Source: Epulopiscium sp. Nele67-Bin004
Lineage (GTDB): Bacteria > Bacillota_A > Clostridia > Lachnospirales > Cellulosilyticaceae
Length of the DNA stretch: 6,144 bases
NCBI GenBank assembly: GCA_002007315.1
Contig: LNZQ01000203.1
Span: 1 to 6,144 of the forward strand
Reading direction: 5' to 3'
Shown: positions 1 to 5,948 of the stretch, piece by piece
Numbering within the stretch: the stretch's first letter is position 1
Layout: every line of letters begins with the position of its first letter
Translations under genes and position numbers: made by a program
Notes under the pieces: generated by a model
The model's database searches: none
Told to the model about the DNA's origin: nothing
What the model saw: only the letters and a program-made list of their open reading frames with translations

Positions 1-747
1 CCCGTCTATCTCCGTCATAAGGTGCAAATCTGGGTTGCCAAGCGAGTCCCTATGTATGTCTATCGCAATTTGTATTGACGGGTTGTCGTCTATCACCTGC
101 TGGATTACAGGCTCCATTCGCTCATACTCACCACCTGTCACAACGAGAGAGCCATTTTCATAAAAATCTGCCACAACATGCAACACTTCTATTCCATAAG
201 TTTCTTCCAAAATTCGCTCAAGCTCATTTGCAACCAAAATTACGCCTGCATTTGTCCCTGCATCGCCCCAAGACTCATCTTTATAAATTTCTTTTGCATG
301 CGTGTGAAACAACAACACTTTTGGCCCGTCAATATTCATGTTAATAGAAAGTTCTCTACTTGCAAGCTCTTCAAAGTCCCACAAGTTCATCAAATCCTCA
401 TCAATCCCAAGTCTACTATCGCCCGAATAAAACGTTTTTAGCAAATACTCGGCATCATCAAGCGAAACTTCTTCGTCGCTCACACCGTCTGCAACATCAA
501 TATAAATAGACGGCTTACGTGTAATAGTTTTAATAATATTGTCAATGTACGTTGCACAAAACAGCTCTAAGTCAAACGGTGTGTTTAGGCTTGGTATCGC
601 CATTTTAACATGCATTATATCGCCGTTTCCCCTCGCCAAAAATTCAATATTGTTGTATGTTGTGCGAATTGTTACAATCAAAAAACTTGACAGCACAACA
701 TGATAAATAAATGCTGTTTTTAAATATCGCTTAATTAGTTCACTCAT
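1..747 (-). CDS. SpoIIP-like cell-wall amidase paralogue, second tandem copy (3' end beyond window)
   Basis: 249 codons are visible from the ATG at 747, and the C-terminus lies beyond the left edge. A membrane segment sits at about residues 11-27, followed by TYNNIEFLARGN, nearly identical to the neighbouring upstream SpoIIP. The catalytic region then shows FHTHAKEIY (H148, H150, E153), GGEYER (206-210) and IDIHRDS (H232), the metal-binding and active-site motifs of SpoIIP N-acetylmuramoyl-L-alanine amidases. The final conserved Glu region would fall outside the window. It should be membrane-anchored with its enzyme domain outside the cytoplasm, cutting peptidoglycan stem peptides. The stretch between FLARGN and LWDF is 80 residues, against 131 in the first copy. 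The start is supported by GGGGTGA overlapping the stop codon of the upstream gene, only 9 bp away, so the two are probably one operon with coupled translation. It is inferred to be a duplicated and diverged spoIIP; whether it replaces, assists or regulates the first copy cannot be told. Confidence 0.88.
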   Translation of the reverse strand, partial: MSELIKRYLKTAFIYHVVLSSFLIVTIRTTYNNIEFLARGNGDIMHVKMAIPSLNTPFDLELFCATYIDNIIKTITRKPSIYIDVADGVSDEEVSLDDAEYLLKTFYSGDSRLGIDEDLMNLWDFEELASRELSINMNIDGPKVLLFHTHAKEIYKDESWGDAGTNAGVILVANELERILEETYGIEVLHVVADFYENGSLVVTGGEYERMEPVIQQVIDDNPSIQIAIDIHRDSLGNPDLHLMTEIDG

Positions 748-750
748 ACG

Positions 751-757
751 TCACCCC
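751..757 (-). promoter_or_regulatory. Shine-Dalgarno of second spoIIP copy overlapping upstream stop
   Basis: On the - strand the junction reads TAGGGGTGACGTATG. The TAG ends the first spoIIP copy, its G begins the GGGGTGA ribosome binding site, and ATG starts the second copy. This arrangement favours translational coupling of the two amidases. Confidence 0.75.
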
Positions 758-1974
758 TATTCCCAACCAAATATTATCGCCAAAATATCTGCAAACGGTT
801 CGACCGCATTAAGTGCCTGTTCAATTGTGTTGGTATTTGCACCCACTTCTAGTAACATTGAATACGGCAACATATTTGTGCTATATCTATACGTTTTTAA
901 ATAAATTTTTCGTGTTATTTCCGGATAATATGTTAGTCCAGCCATTTGGGCTTGTATCGAAAATGCTAAGTTATCTTCCAAGTTAGGGTTTGTTAAATAT
1001 TGCATTGGCACAAGATTGTTAGCTAAATCACGTTTCATGCTAATTCCGTTTACAAACATAAGTTTTGCTGTATCTTGTCCGTTTACTTCTCCCACAAGTG
1101 TAGTAGCAAGTTCATCTCTATGTATATCTATTGCAATTTGTAGAGATGGGTTATCATCAATTATTTTTTGCATGATAATTTCTCCTCTATCATACTCACC
1201 ACCATCTGTTCCAATTTTCCCAACGCTATAAAAACTTTCATTTACATGCAACACTTCAAGTCCATAACGTTCTTCAAGCACTTGCTTTAATGTCGCTCCA
1301 AATAAAACTACACCCGTGTCCCAACTTCCAGCATTTGAAAAATCTTCATCTACGTAAGTTTCTCGGTTATGCGTATGAAATATCAAAACTTGAGGACCAT
1401 CAACATTTGTGTTTATAGAAAGTTCTCGCTCTGCAAGTTCTACAAAGTCCCAAAGCCCCACAACTTCAGCATTTACATTTAGGTCCTTATCTCCTATAAA
1501 TATGTTTTGCAACAAATACCCTGGGTCAGCAAGATTTACAACGTCAAGTTCTTGTTTAACTTCCAAAAATTCAACTGGTATGTATTCACTAAATTGTGGT
1601 TCGTATGTATTTTCTTTGTCCAAATTTATTAGTTCATGTGCATCTGGTACATCAAACACACCTACAATTCCATTGCTACTTAACACAATAGGCAAATTTT
1701 GGGCAAATGGTAACGTTTGATGAATGTAGCTAAGTGGGCTTTTTACGACCAAGCCTATAACGTCGTCCACATAAGTTTTTGCAAACAACTCCGTATCATA
1801 AGCAGTGTCAAAAGTGCTAACGGCAGTTTTAAAAAACATAAAGTTCGCATTTCCCCTAGCCAAAAAGTTTATATTGTTGTATGTGTTTGAAAGCGTTATA
1901 CCTAAAAATGCAATCAACACCACATAAGAAATTAATATTGCTTGTCCATATTTATTGTCAAACATCTTACGCAT
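757..1974 (-). CDS. spoIIP: Stage II sporulation protein P (SpoIIP), peptidoglycan amidase
   Basis: This is a 405-residue SpoIIP. In the family, SpoIIP works with SpoIID and SpoIIM at the sporulation septum and during engulfment. It removes stem peptides from glycan (amidase) and cleaves cross-links. Visible features: a short cytoplasmic N-terminus, one membrane segment at about 11-29, a variable linker (43-173), then the catalytic domain. That domain has IFHTHNRETY (H200, H202, E205), NESFYSVG, GGEYDRG (258-264), DIHRD (H285), NPNLEDNLAF (329-338) and the C-terminal LLEVGANTNTIEQA (E376). All expected metal-ligand and catalytic positions appear intact. The start at 1974 is chosen because AAAGGGG lies 6 nt upstream. 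An in-frame ATG at 2001 would add nine residues but has no ribosome binding site. A diverged second copy follows immediately. In Bacillus, spoIIP lies directly after gpr; here about 2.8 kb of other genes separates them. Confidence 0.93.
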   Translation of the reverse strand: MRKMFDNKYGQAILISYVVLIAFLGITLSNTYNNINFLARGNANFMFFKTAVSTFDTAYDTELFAKTYVDDVIGLVVKSPLSYIHQTLPFAQNLPIVLSSNGIVGVFDVPDAHELINLDKENTYEPQFSEYIPVEFLEVKQELDVVNLADPGYLLQNIFIGDKDLNVNAEVVGLWDFVELAERELSINTNVDGPQVLIFHTHNRETYVDEDFSNAGSWDTGVVLFGATLKQVLEERYGLEVLHVNESFYSVGKIGTDGGEYDRGEIIMQKIIDDNPSLQIAIDIHRDELATTLVGEVNGQDTAKLMFVNGISMKRDLANNLVPMQYLTNPNLEDNLAFSIQAQMAGLTYYPEITRKIYLKTYRYSTNMLPYSMLLEVGANTNTIEQALNAVEPFADILAIIFGWE

Positions 1975-1980
1975 AGCCGT

Positions 1981-1989
1981 CCCCTTTCC
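1981..1989 (-). promoter_or_regulatory. Shine-Dalgarno that fixes the spoIIP start at 1974
   Basis: The - strand reads GGAAAGGGG, then 6 nt, then ATG at 1974. The ATG at 2001 is preceded only by AT-rich sequence, so the shorter protein is preferred. Confidence 0.8.
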
Positions 1990-2037
1990 GATTAAGAGCA
2001 TTATTTATAGTTTATACATAAGACAGGACAAATATTA

Positions 2038-2067
2038 CTAGTATGTTGACCGTTACTTAAAATGTAA
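2038..2067 (-). promoter_or_regulatory. Candidate sigma-E (mother-cell) promoter for spoIIP
   Basis: On the - strand TTACATT, 15 nt, then CATACTAG resembles the Bacillus sigma-E consensus (about KMATATT, 14-15 nt, CATACAHT), with 5 of 7 and about 6 of 8 matches. Transcription would start roughly 40 bp before the spoIIP ribosome binding site. Known spoIIP genes are transcribed during early sporulation, which fits. The match is imperfect and the region AT-rich, so this is tentative. A weak sigma-A-like pair (TTGTCC, 16 nt, TATAAA) lies nearer the gene as an alternative. Confidence 0.35.
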
Positions 2068-2315
2068 AAAATGACAAACTACCTTTTTACACCTCACCCC
2101 TAACGGCTAGGGTATACTGTTAAACAATCAACCTATTTCACTAAAAATCTAGTCTTTATCAATAGATATTCTTTTGCTTAACAGGCATTTCTAATAAAAT
2201 CCATAAAGTACAATTATAGTAATCTCTTGGGTACTATCAATTTCTTTACAGATTAATAATATTACAAGTATTCCCTTATTACATTTATTTATACAACAAA
2301 AACATAAATTTTTTT

Positions 2316-2339
2316 GGTACTTTAATTAACTTAAAGTCC
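2316..2339. other. AT-rich hairpin after the antitoxin gene
   Basis: GGTACTTTAA, loop TTAAC, TTAAAGTCC form a 9-bp stem with one bulged T. It lies 21 bp past the antitoxin stop. In the - direction it is followed by a run of A, not T, so it is a poor intrinsic terminator for the antitoxin and may be incidental. Confidence 0.3.
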
Positions 2340-2360
2340 TTTTTAAAAGAATTGTGGTAT

Positions 2361-2630
2361 TTAATCGTCAGCATTCAAATCCTCCATCAATTCAGATACT
2401 GAGGTAAACTCACGACTAAGACCTATTCCATTACGTGCTTCTTCAATTACTTTAATAGTTTCAGCATTTGGATACTTAGAAACCATAAAAGGTAGTTGCT
2501 GTTCCCTAACTGCTTGTTTTGCAAACACTGTAAATGCAGTTGTTAAATTCATTCCTAGTTCAGAAAAAAGTGTTTCAGCTTGCTTTTTTAGTTCAGCGTC
2601 CATTCTTATCGTTACATTTGTTGTTGCCAT
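2361..2630 (-). CDS. RelB/DinJ-family antitoxin, apparently without its toxin
   Basis: This 89-residue protein begins MATTNVTIRMDAELKKQAE and continues with SELGMNLTTAFTVFAKQAV, the typical N-terminal ribbon-helix-helix DNA-binding fold of RelB/DinJ antitoxins (residues 1-45). The acidic C-terminal part (50-89) corresponds to the region that wraps a RelE/YafQ-type mRNA-cleaving toxin. Such antitoxins dimerise, repress their own operon and neutralise the toxin. The start is firm: GGGGTGA lies 4 nt upstream and a near-consensus sigma-A promoter precedes it. The toxin gene normally follows within a few bases, yet about 390 bp without an ORF follow here, so this is an orphan or a decayed module. 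It could still act as a stand-alone repressor or neutralise toxins encoded elsewhere. Confidence 0.9.
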   Translation of the reverse strand: MATTNVTIRMDAELKKQAETLFSELGMNLTTAFTVFAKQAVREQQLPFMVSKYPNAETIKVIEEARNGIGLSREFTSVSELMEDLNADD

Positions 2631-2659
2631 TATATCACCCCTTTACTATTAATATATTC

Positions 2660-2688
2660 ATTATACCTAGAAAAATGTGCATAATCAA
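2660..2688 (-). promoter_or_regulatory. Sigma-A promoter of the antitoxin gene
   Basis: On the - strand TTGATT (2683-2688), exactly 17 nt, then TATAAT (2660-2665), about 20 bp before the GGGGTGA ribosome binding site. The 8-bp palindrome AATATATT (2651-2658) lies just after the -10 and could be part of an autorepression operator, but such palindromes are common in AT-rich DNA. Confidence 0.8.
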
Positions 2689-2738
2689 TACATTGTACAT
2701 GCAAATAACTATATTGACTTAAAAAAGTTATTAAGCTA

Positions 2739-2927
2739 ATGAACATGTACACTATTCCACCATACCGAAACAAAGGAATTGCAAAAAACTTGCTTGAAAT
2801 GGCTATCACATTTGCCCAAGAAAATGGATATCACAAAATAATGCTAAACTCCTCGCCTATGGGGCAACCATTGTATGAACACGCTGGATTTTCTCTAATA
2901 GAAAACGAATACGAACTGTATGTATAA
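2739..2927 (+). pseudogene. GNAT-family acetyltransferase, 5'-truncated remnant (C-terminal half)
   Basis: The 62 codons encode the second half of a GNAT N-acetyltransferase. NMYTIPPYRNKGIAKNLLE carries the acetyl-CoA pyrophosphate-binding motif A (RNKGIA, residues 10-15). It is followed by the helix and strand of the fold and by the typical C-terminal GQPLYEHAGF (42-51). Family members are usually 140-170 residues, so the N-terminal strands and substrate-binding half are missing. The reading frame is open upstream only to a TGA at 2715. No ribosome binding site precedes the ATG at 2739, and the sequence just upstream is the antitoxin promoter region. This looks like a gene beheaded by a rearrangement. 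The frame that remains is undamaged, so the event may be recent. The remnant converges on the ABC transporter gene and shares its terminator. Expression as a functional enzyme is unlikely. Confidence 0.75.
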
Positions 2928-2969
2928 AAAATAACCTCCTATATTTCACGATATAGCAGGTTATTTTTT
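2926..2969. terminator. Bidirectional intrinsic terminator between GNAT remnant and ABC transporter
   Basis: AAAAAATAACCTCCTATAT (2926-2944), loop TTCACG, ATATAGCAGGTTATTTTTT (2951-2969) form a 19-bp stem with one C/C mismatch. A-runs on the left and T-runs on the right let it terminate both converging transcripts. It begins one base after the ABC transporter stop codon. Confidence 0.9.
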
Positions 2970-2970
2970 A

Positions 2971-4665
2971 TTAGCTTGCTTCCAAAATATTGTATAAAGA
3001 ATAAAAATAATCTTTTTTCTCTAACAGGTCATCAAATGCTCCAACCTCTACAATATTCCCTTTTTGCATCACTATAATCTCATCAAACTTTTCCAAAATG
3101 TTTTTGTTAAGATTGTGCGTTATAACGATACTAAGCAAGTTTTCTATCTTTAACATTTGATTTAGAATGCTTGTAGCAGTTTCAGCATCAAGTGCCGAAG
3201 TTGCCTCGTCCATCAACATAATAGATGTATTTTTTAGTAACGCCCTAGCAATAGATATTCTTTGTTTTTCACCACCAGATAAATTTACTCCATTTTCTCC
3301 ACAAACATAGTCATATCCTTTTTCATCAACTAAACGCTTTAATCCAGACAATTGGACTGCTTTTTCTATAACAGCATCGTCATAATTTTTAAACATCGTA
3401 ATGTTATCTTTAATATTAGTGTTAAAAACAATTACATTTTGTTGAACTGTTGATATAGCTTGACTTAGCGAGTCATATGTAATATCTTTCAGTTCTTTAT
3501 TCGCAAAATTAATTTCACCCTCATAGCCCAAATGAGTTTTTAACAAAAGGTTTACTAATGTTGATTTTCCACTTCCTGATGCTCCAACAATTGCATATTT
3601 TTTTCCTTTTTCAAAATTCACATTAATATCTCTTAAAATTGTTTTATCTGGTTCGTACCCAAATGTGATATTAGAAAGTGAGATATTATCTACAACATCT
3701 TCTAAAACAAGAGTTCCTGTTTCTTCGTCCGTACTTTCTGTGTAGCTAACAAGTTTATCAACTAAAGCTATTGCGGCTTTTCTATTTGCAAATAAAACAG
3801 GCAAACTTTGAATTGGCGACATAATGTTGTTCATGAGTTGCACAAATGCTACAACTACCCCGATTGTAATTTGACCTGTGATAGTCAAGTAAATACCAAC
3901 TAAAAACATTACAATTTGTATCATAAATGATGTTTGCATAGATATATTTTGAACATTGCCTTCAGTGAGTTTCATCGAAAATTTAGCATTTTCCAAAGTT
4001 TGATTTTCTGCTTTAAATAGTCTTATTCCTTCTTCTTCAGCTTGAAAGTTTTTGATTACAGAAAATCCACTTAACAAGTCTTGTATTTGATTTACAAATA
4101 TTTCGTTTTTATCACTTACGTTACGTGCTAACGGCGTTAATTTTTTCCCTATCGTACCAGACACCACCATTAGTATCATACATAAACCACAAGTTATTAA
4201 CGACAACGTTAAGTTATAATAAAACATCATAGTTACTGCTCCAACAAAAGAAGTTATCATAGATATAATTTTAAAAGTTCCCTCTAAGTAATTAGCTTCA
4301 ATGCTTGTTATATCATTTGTAAATGTTGATACATATGCACTGGTATTTTCTTTCATAAATGAGCCTACATTTTTTTGCATAAGTGTATTAAACGTTTCGT
4401 CTTTGTATTGCAACATAGCTCGTTTTGCAAATGTACATTTTAGTTTGATGTAAATATAATTAGAAACTGCTAAAATAACAAGAAACGCTACTGATTTGCC
4501 TATAAATGGCATAAATTTTTCTACATCTTGTTGTGTCGCAATATCAAGAAGTTGTTGTAGCAAATACGCAAAACCTAGCATTTCTATCGTTACAATTACT
4601 GACATTAAACAACTCAAACAAAATAATAGATTATTGTTTTTAAAAAATAAATTTTTGTGTTTCAT
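2971..4665 (-). CDS. ABC exporter half-transporter (membrane domain fused to ATPase)
   Basis: This is a complete 564-residue type IV (ABC-B-like) exporter. The N-terminal membrane domain has about six helices (near 11-35, 52-75, 132-150, 152-172, 246-264 and 266-290). The C-terminal ATPase (about 328-564) has A-loop aromatic Y337, Walker A GASGSGKST (361-369), Q-loop VQQN (407-410), signature LSGGEKQR (462-469), Walker B and D-loop IMLMDEATSALD (482-493) and switch H517. All catalytic motifs are intact, so ATP-driven export is expected. It must work as a homodimer or with a partner encoded elsewhere, since no second half-transporter is present. There is no N-terminal C39 peptidase domain, so it is not a bacteriocin-processing exporter. 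The substrate (drug, lipid or peptide) cannot be inferred. GGGGAGGG lies about 5 nt before the ATG and supports the start. The gene is flanked by terminators on both sides, so it is probably a single-gene transcript. It interrupts the usual gpr-spoIIP adjacency. Confidence 0.95.
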   Translation of the reverse strand: MKHKNLFFKNNNLLFCLSCLMSVIVTIEMLGFAYLLQQLLDIATQQDVEKFMPFIGKSVAFLVILAVSNYIYIKLKCTFAKRAMLQYKDETFNTLMQKNVGSFMKENTSAYVSTFTNDITSIEANYLEGTFKIISMITSFVGAVTMMFYYNLTLSLITCGLCMILMVVSGTIGKKLTPLARNVSDKNEIFVNQIQDLLSGFSVIKNFQAEEEGIRLFKAENQTLENAKFSMKLTEGNVQNISMQTSFMIQIVMFLVGIYLTITGQITIGVVVAFVQLMNNIMSPIQSLPVLFANRKAAIALVDKLVSYTESTDEETGTLVLEDVVDNISLSNITFGYEPDKTILRDINVNFEKGKKYAIVGASGSGKSTLVNLLLKTHLGYEGEINFANKELKDITYDSLSQAISTVQQNVIVFNTNIKDNITMFKNYDDAVIEKAVQLSGLKRLVDEKGYDYVCGENGVNLSGGEKQRISIARALLKNTSIMLMDEATSALDAETATSILNQMLKIENLLSIVITHNLNKNILEKFDEIIVMQKGNIVEVGAFDDLLEKKDYFYSLYNILEAS

Positions 4666-4694
4666 AGTACCCTCCCCTATGTATTTATTTTAAC

Positions 4695-4721
4695 ATCTAT
4701 CTATCTATCTATCTATCTATC
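4695..4721 (-). repeat. GATA tetranucleotide tandem repeat upstream of ABC exporter
   Basis: Six and three-quarter perfect copies of GATA (- strand; ATCT on the + strand), 27 nt in all. The repeat ends 29 bp before the exporter start codon and 17 bp before its ribosome binding site. A possible -10 (TAAAAT, 4687-4692) lies directly beside it, so the repeat occupies the place of the spacer and -35 element, or else the start of the leader. Slippage here could change promoter spacing or leader length. Confidence 0.9.
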
Positions 4722-4743
4722 GGAAATATATTCCATACACAGC

Positions 4744-4786
4744 AAATAACCGTCTACATTTTATGTTAACATAGGCGGTTATTTTT
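4744..4786. terminator. Hairpin terminator after gpr
   Basis: AAATAACCGTCTA (4744-4756) pairs with TAGGCGGTTATTT (4772-4784), 13 bp including one G-U pair, with a 15-nt loop. It starts one base past the gpr stop codon. The T-run is good on the + strand (TTATTTTT) but short in the gpr direction (TTATTTGC), so termination of gpr transcripts may be incomplete. Confidence 0.7.
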
Positions 4787-5782
4787 CTAATATCTATATT
4801 TATTTACATCATCAATTGTTATTCCAGGGTGCACTGCGATATTTATTGCATTTGATATAACATTCCCAAGATACATTATTACCTCATCAATATCTTTTGG
4901 TGTAACAAACAAATTGCCAATAGTAGGAGTTATAACTTCTCGTATCAATGTATACTTTTCTTGTTCGCCTAAAGATTTTAGCATTGAGTAAAACTCTGTA
5001 TTTGTAGACTCTTGCAACATGCTATCTATAAGTTGATCCATCGTATCATTTATTAACGTCGCAGCATCAACAACTGTTGGCACACCAATTGCGATAACAG
5101 GACAACCCATCGTGTCTTTATCAAGCTTTTTGCGATTGTTGCCAATTCCTGCCCCAGGCGAAATTCCTGTGTTGCTAAGCTGTATAGTCGTATTTATTCT
5201 TGAGGCACTTCTTGCACCAAGAGCGTCAATCGCAATAATACAGTCTGGCTTTATATGCTCCGCAACACCTCGCACAACTTCGCTTGTTTCTATCCCCGTA
5301 AGCCCCATAACCCCTGGAGCTAGACTGCTAAGGTGACACACAGACTCGTCAATCGCCTCTGGCAAAAACTCTGCAAGATGTCTAGTTACAAGAACTTTGT
5401 CCGTCACATATGGTCCAAGCGTGTCAGGCGTTGCTTGCCTATTTCCAAGCCCGATAACCAAAACTTTTAGCACGCCTTTGTGTGCTGGCAAAAGCCCTCT
5501 AATGCTGTCAGAAAGTTCTTCAATAATTTTTTTGTGTGCATCAGGGTCATTGTCTTTTAATGCTTGTGACTCAATCGTGATGTAGTGTCCTACTGGTTTT
5601 CCCATCACTTCTTCTCCAGCTTTGTTAACAATTTCTATATGCGTTTTTTTGTATTCTTCATAAGTATCAACTTGAATGTCCACACCGTCTATATCCTGCT
5701 CTTTGTCCTCTTGCTCGTCTTTTAGCATAGCACCAATTTCAATTGCTAAGTCTGTTCTTGGCATAAATTTCTCTTTTTTCAT
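4787..5782 (-). CDS. gpr: Spore germination protease GPR
   Basis: This 331-residue protein belongs to the A25 family of aspartate-type proteases. They are made in the forespore as inactive zymogens and, on germination, degrade the small acid-soluble proteins that coat spore DNA. Visible hallmarks: PRTDLAIE (8-15), the self-processing region; VIGLGNRQATPDTLGP (109-124); the APGVMGLTGIETSE block (155-168); AIDALGAR (184-191); NTGISPGAGIGN (204-215); and AIGVPTVVDAATL (231-243). The two conserved aspartates D120 and D186 are 66 residues apart, the same spacing as the proposed catalytic pair of Bacillus megaterium GPR (127 and 193, from memory). The residues before RTDLA number only eight, about five fewer than in Bacillus subtilis, so the propeptide is short. 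GGAGGTG lies 5 nt before the ATG. It is preceded by a forespore-type promoter and divergent from rpsT, the same arrangement as in Bacillus. Confidence 0.97.
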   Translation of the reverse strand: MKKEKFMPRTDLAIEIGAMLKDEQEDKEQDIDGVDIQVDTYEEYKKTHIEIVNKAGEEVMGKPVGHYITIESQALKDNDPDAHKKIIEELSDSIRGLLPAHKGVLKVLVIGLGNRQATPDTLGPYVTDKVLVTRHLAEFLPEAIDESVCHLSSLAPGVMGLTGIETSEVVRGVAEHIKPDCIIAIDALGARSASRINTTIQLSNTGISPGAGIGNNRKKLDKDTMGCPVIAIGVPTVVDAATLINDTMDQLIDSMLQESTNTEFYSMLKSLGEQEKYTLIREVITPTIGNLFVTPKDIDEVIMYLGNVISNAINIAVHPGITIDDVNKYRY

Positions 5783-5808
5783 GCATACACCTCCATTATT
5801 ATTATCAT

Positions 5809-5837
5809 TAGTTTTTCCACATTTTTTTCATCTATAC
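5809..5837 (-). promoter_or_regulatory. Forespore (sigma-F/G-type) promoter of gpr
   Basis: On the - strand GTATA (5833-5837), 14 nt, then GGAAAAACTA (5809-5818) matches the sigma-F consensus GYWTA / GGnnAnAnTW at every defined position. Known gpr genes are read by sigma-F and sigma-G in the forespore, so promoter and gene function agree. The ribosome binding site follows at 5788-5794. Confidence 0.8.
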
Positions 5838-5838
5838 A

Positions 5839-5867
5839 TTGACTTTGTTTTACAACTACTGTATAAT
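5839..5867 (+). promoter_or_regulatory. Sigma-A promoter of rpsT
   Basis: TTGACT (5839-5844), exactly 17 nt, then TATAAT (5862-5867), a near-perfect housekeeping promoter as expected for a ribosomal protein gene. The leader to the start codon is about 75 nt. Its -35 lies one base from the -35 of the divergent gpr promoter. Confidence 0.88.
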
Positions 5868-5948
5868 TAGAAATGTTTAAAACCGTTCATATTTCCCCAA
5901 ACCGTGTCGATATAAAAAAATGTTAAAATGTGAATGGAGGGCCACCTA

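Larger units (their letters stand above)
1975..2360. other. Intergenic region without a gene, between antitoxin and spoIIP
   Basis: This is a strongly AT-rich stretch of about 390 bp with frequent stops in all frames and no convincing ORF. It holds the spoIIP ribosome binding site, a candidate sigma-E promoter (2038-2067) and a small hairpin (2316-2339) just beyond the antitoxin stop. A RelE/YafQ-type toxin would be expected downstream of the antitoxin, but no readable remnant was recognised on the - strand. Confidence 0.6.

Noticed and set aside
1016..1720. Open frames on the + strand opposite spoIIP (also opposite the second copy and gpr).
   Set aside because: No ribosome binding sites and low-complexity Ser/Pro/Thr-rich translations. 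They are antisense shadows of well-supported genes.
2160..2175. A 15-nt match (CAATAGATATTCTTT) shared with the ABC transporter signature region at about 3249-3264, hinting at an ABC gene remnant in the intergenic region.
   Set aside because: The similarity does not extend clearly on either side, and no other ABC motif is readable nearby. One such match is expected by chance about this often in AT-rich DNA of this size.
2002..2360. Possible decayed RelE/YafQ toxin downstream of the antitoxin (for example a stretch readable as LLEMPVKQKNIY).
   Set aside because: Too short, with stops on both sides, and none of the conserved toxin residues could be placed.
2714..2742. TTGACT followed 17 nt later by TAATGA as a + strand promoter for the GNAT remnant.
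   Set aside because: The -10 match is poor and would overlap the start codon with no ribosome binding site.
2971..4665. ABC exporter as a bacteriocin or peptide-processing transporter.
   Set aside because: There is no C39 peptidase domain and no small precursor peptide gene nearby, so the substrate is left open.
5880..5905. Repeated AAACCGT in the rpsT leader as a possible regulatory element.
   Set aside because: Only 7 nt, with no supporting structure. Common by chance.
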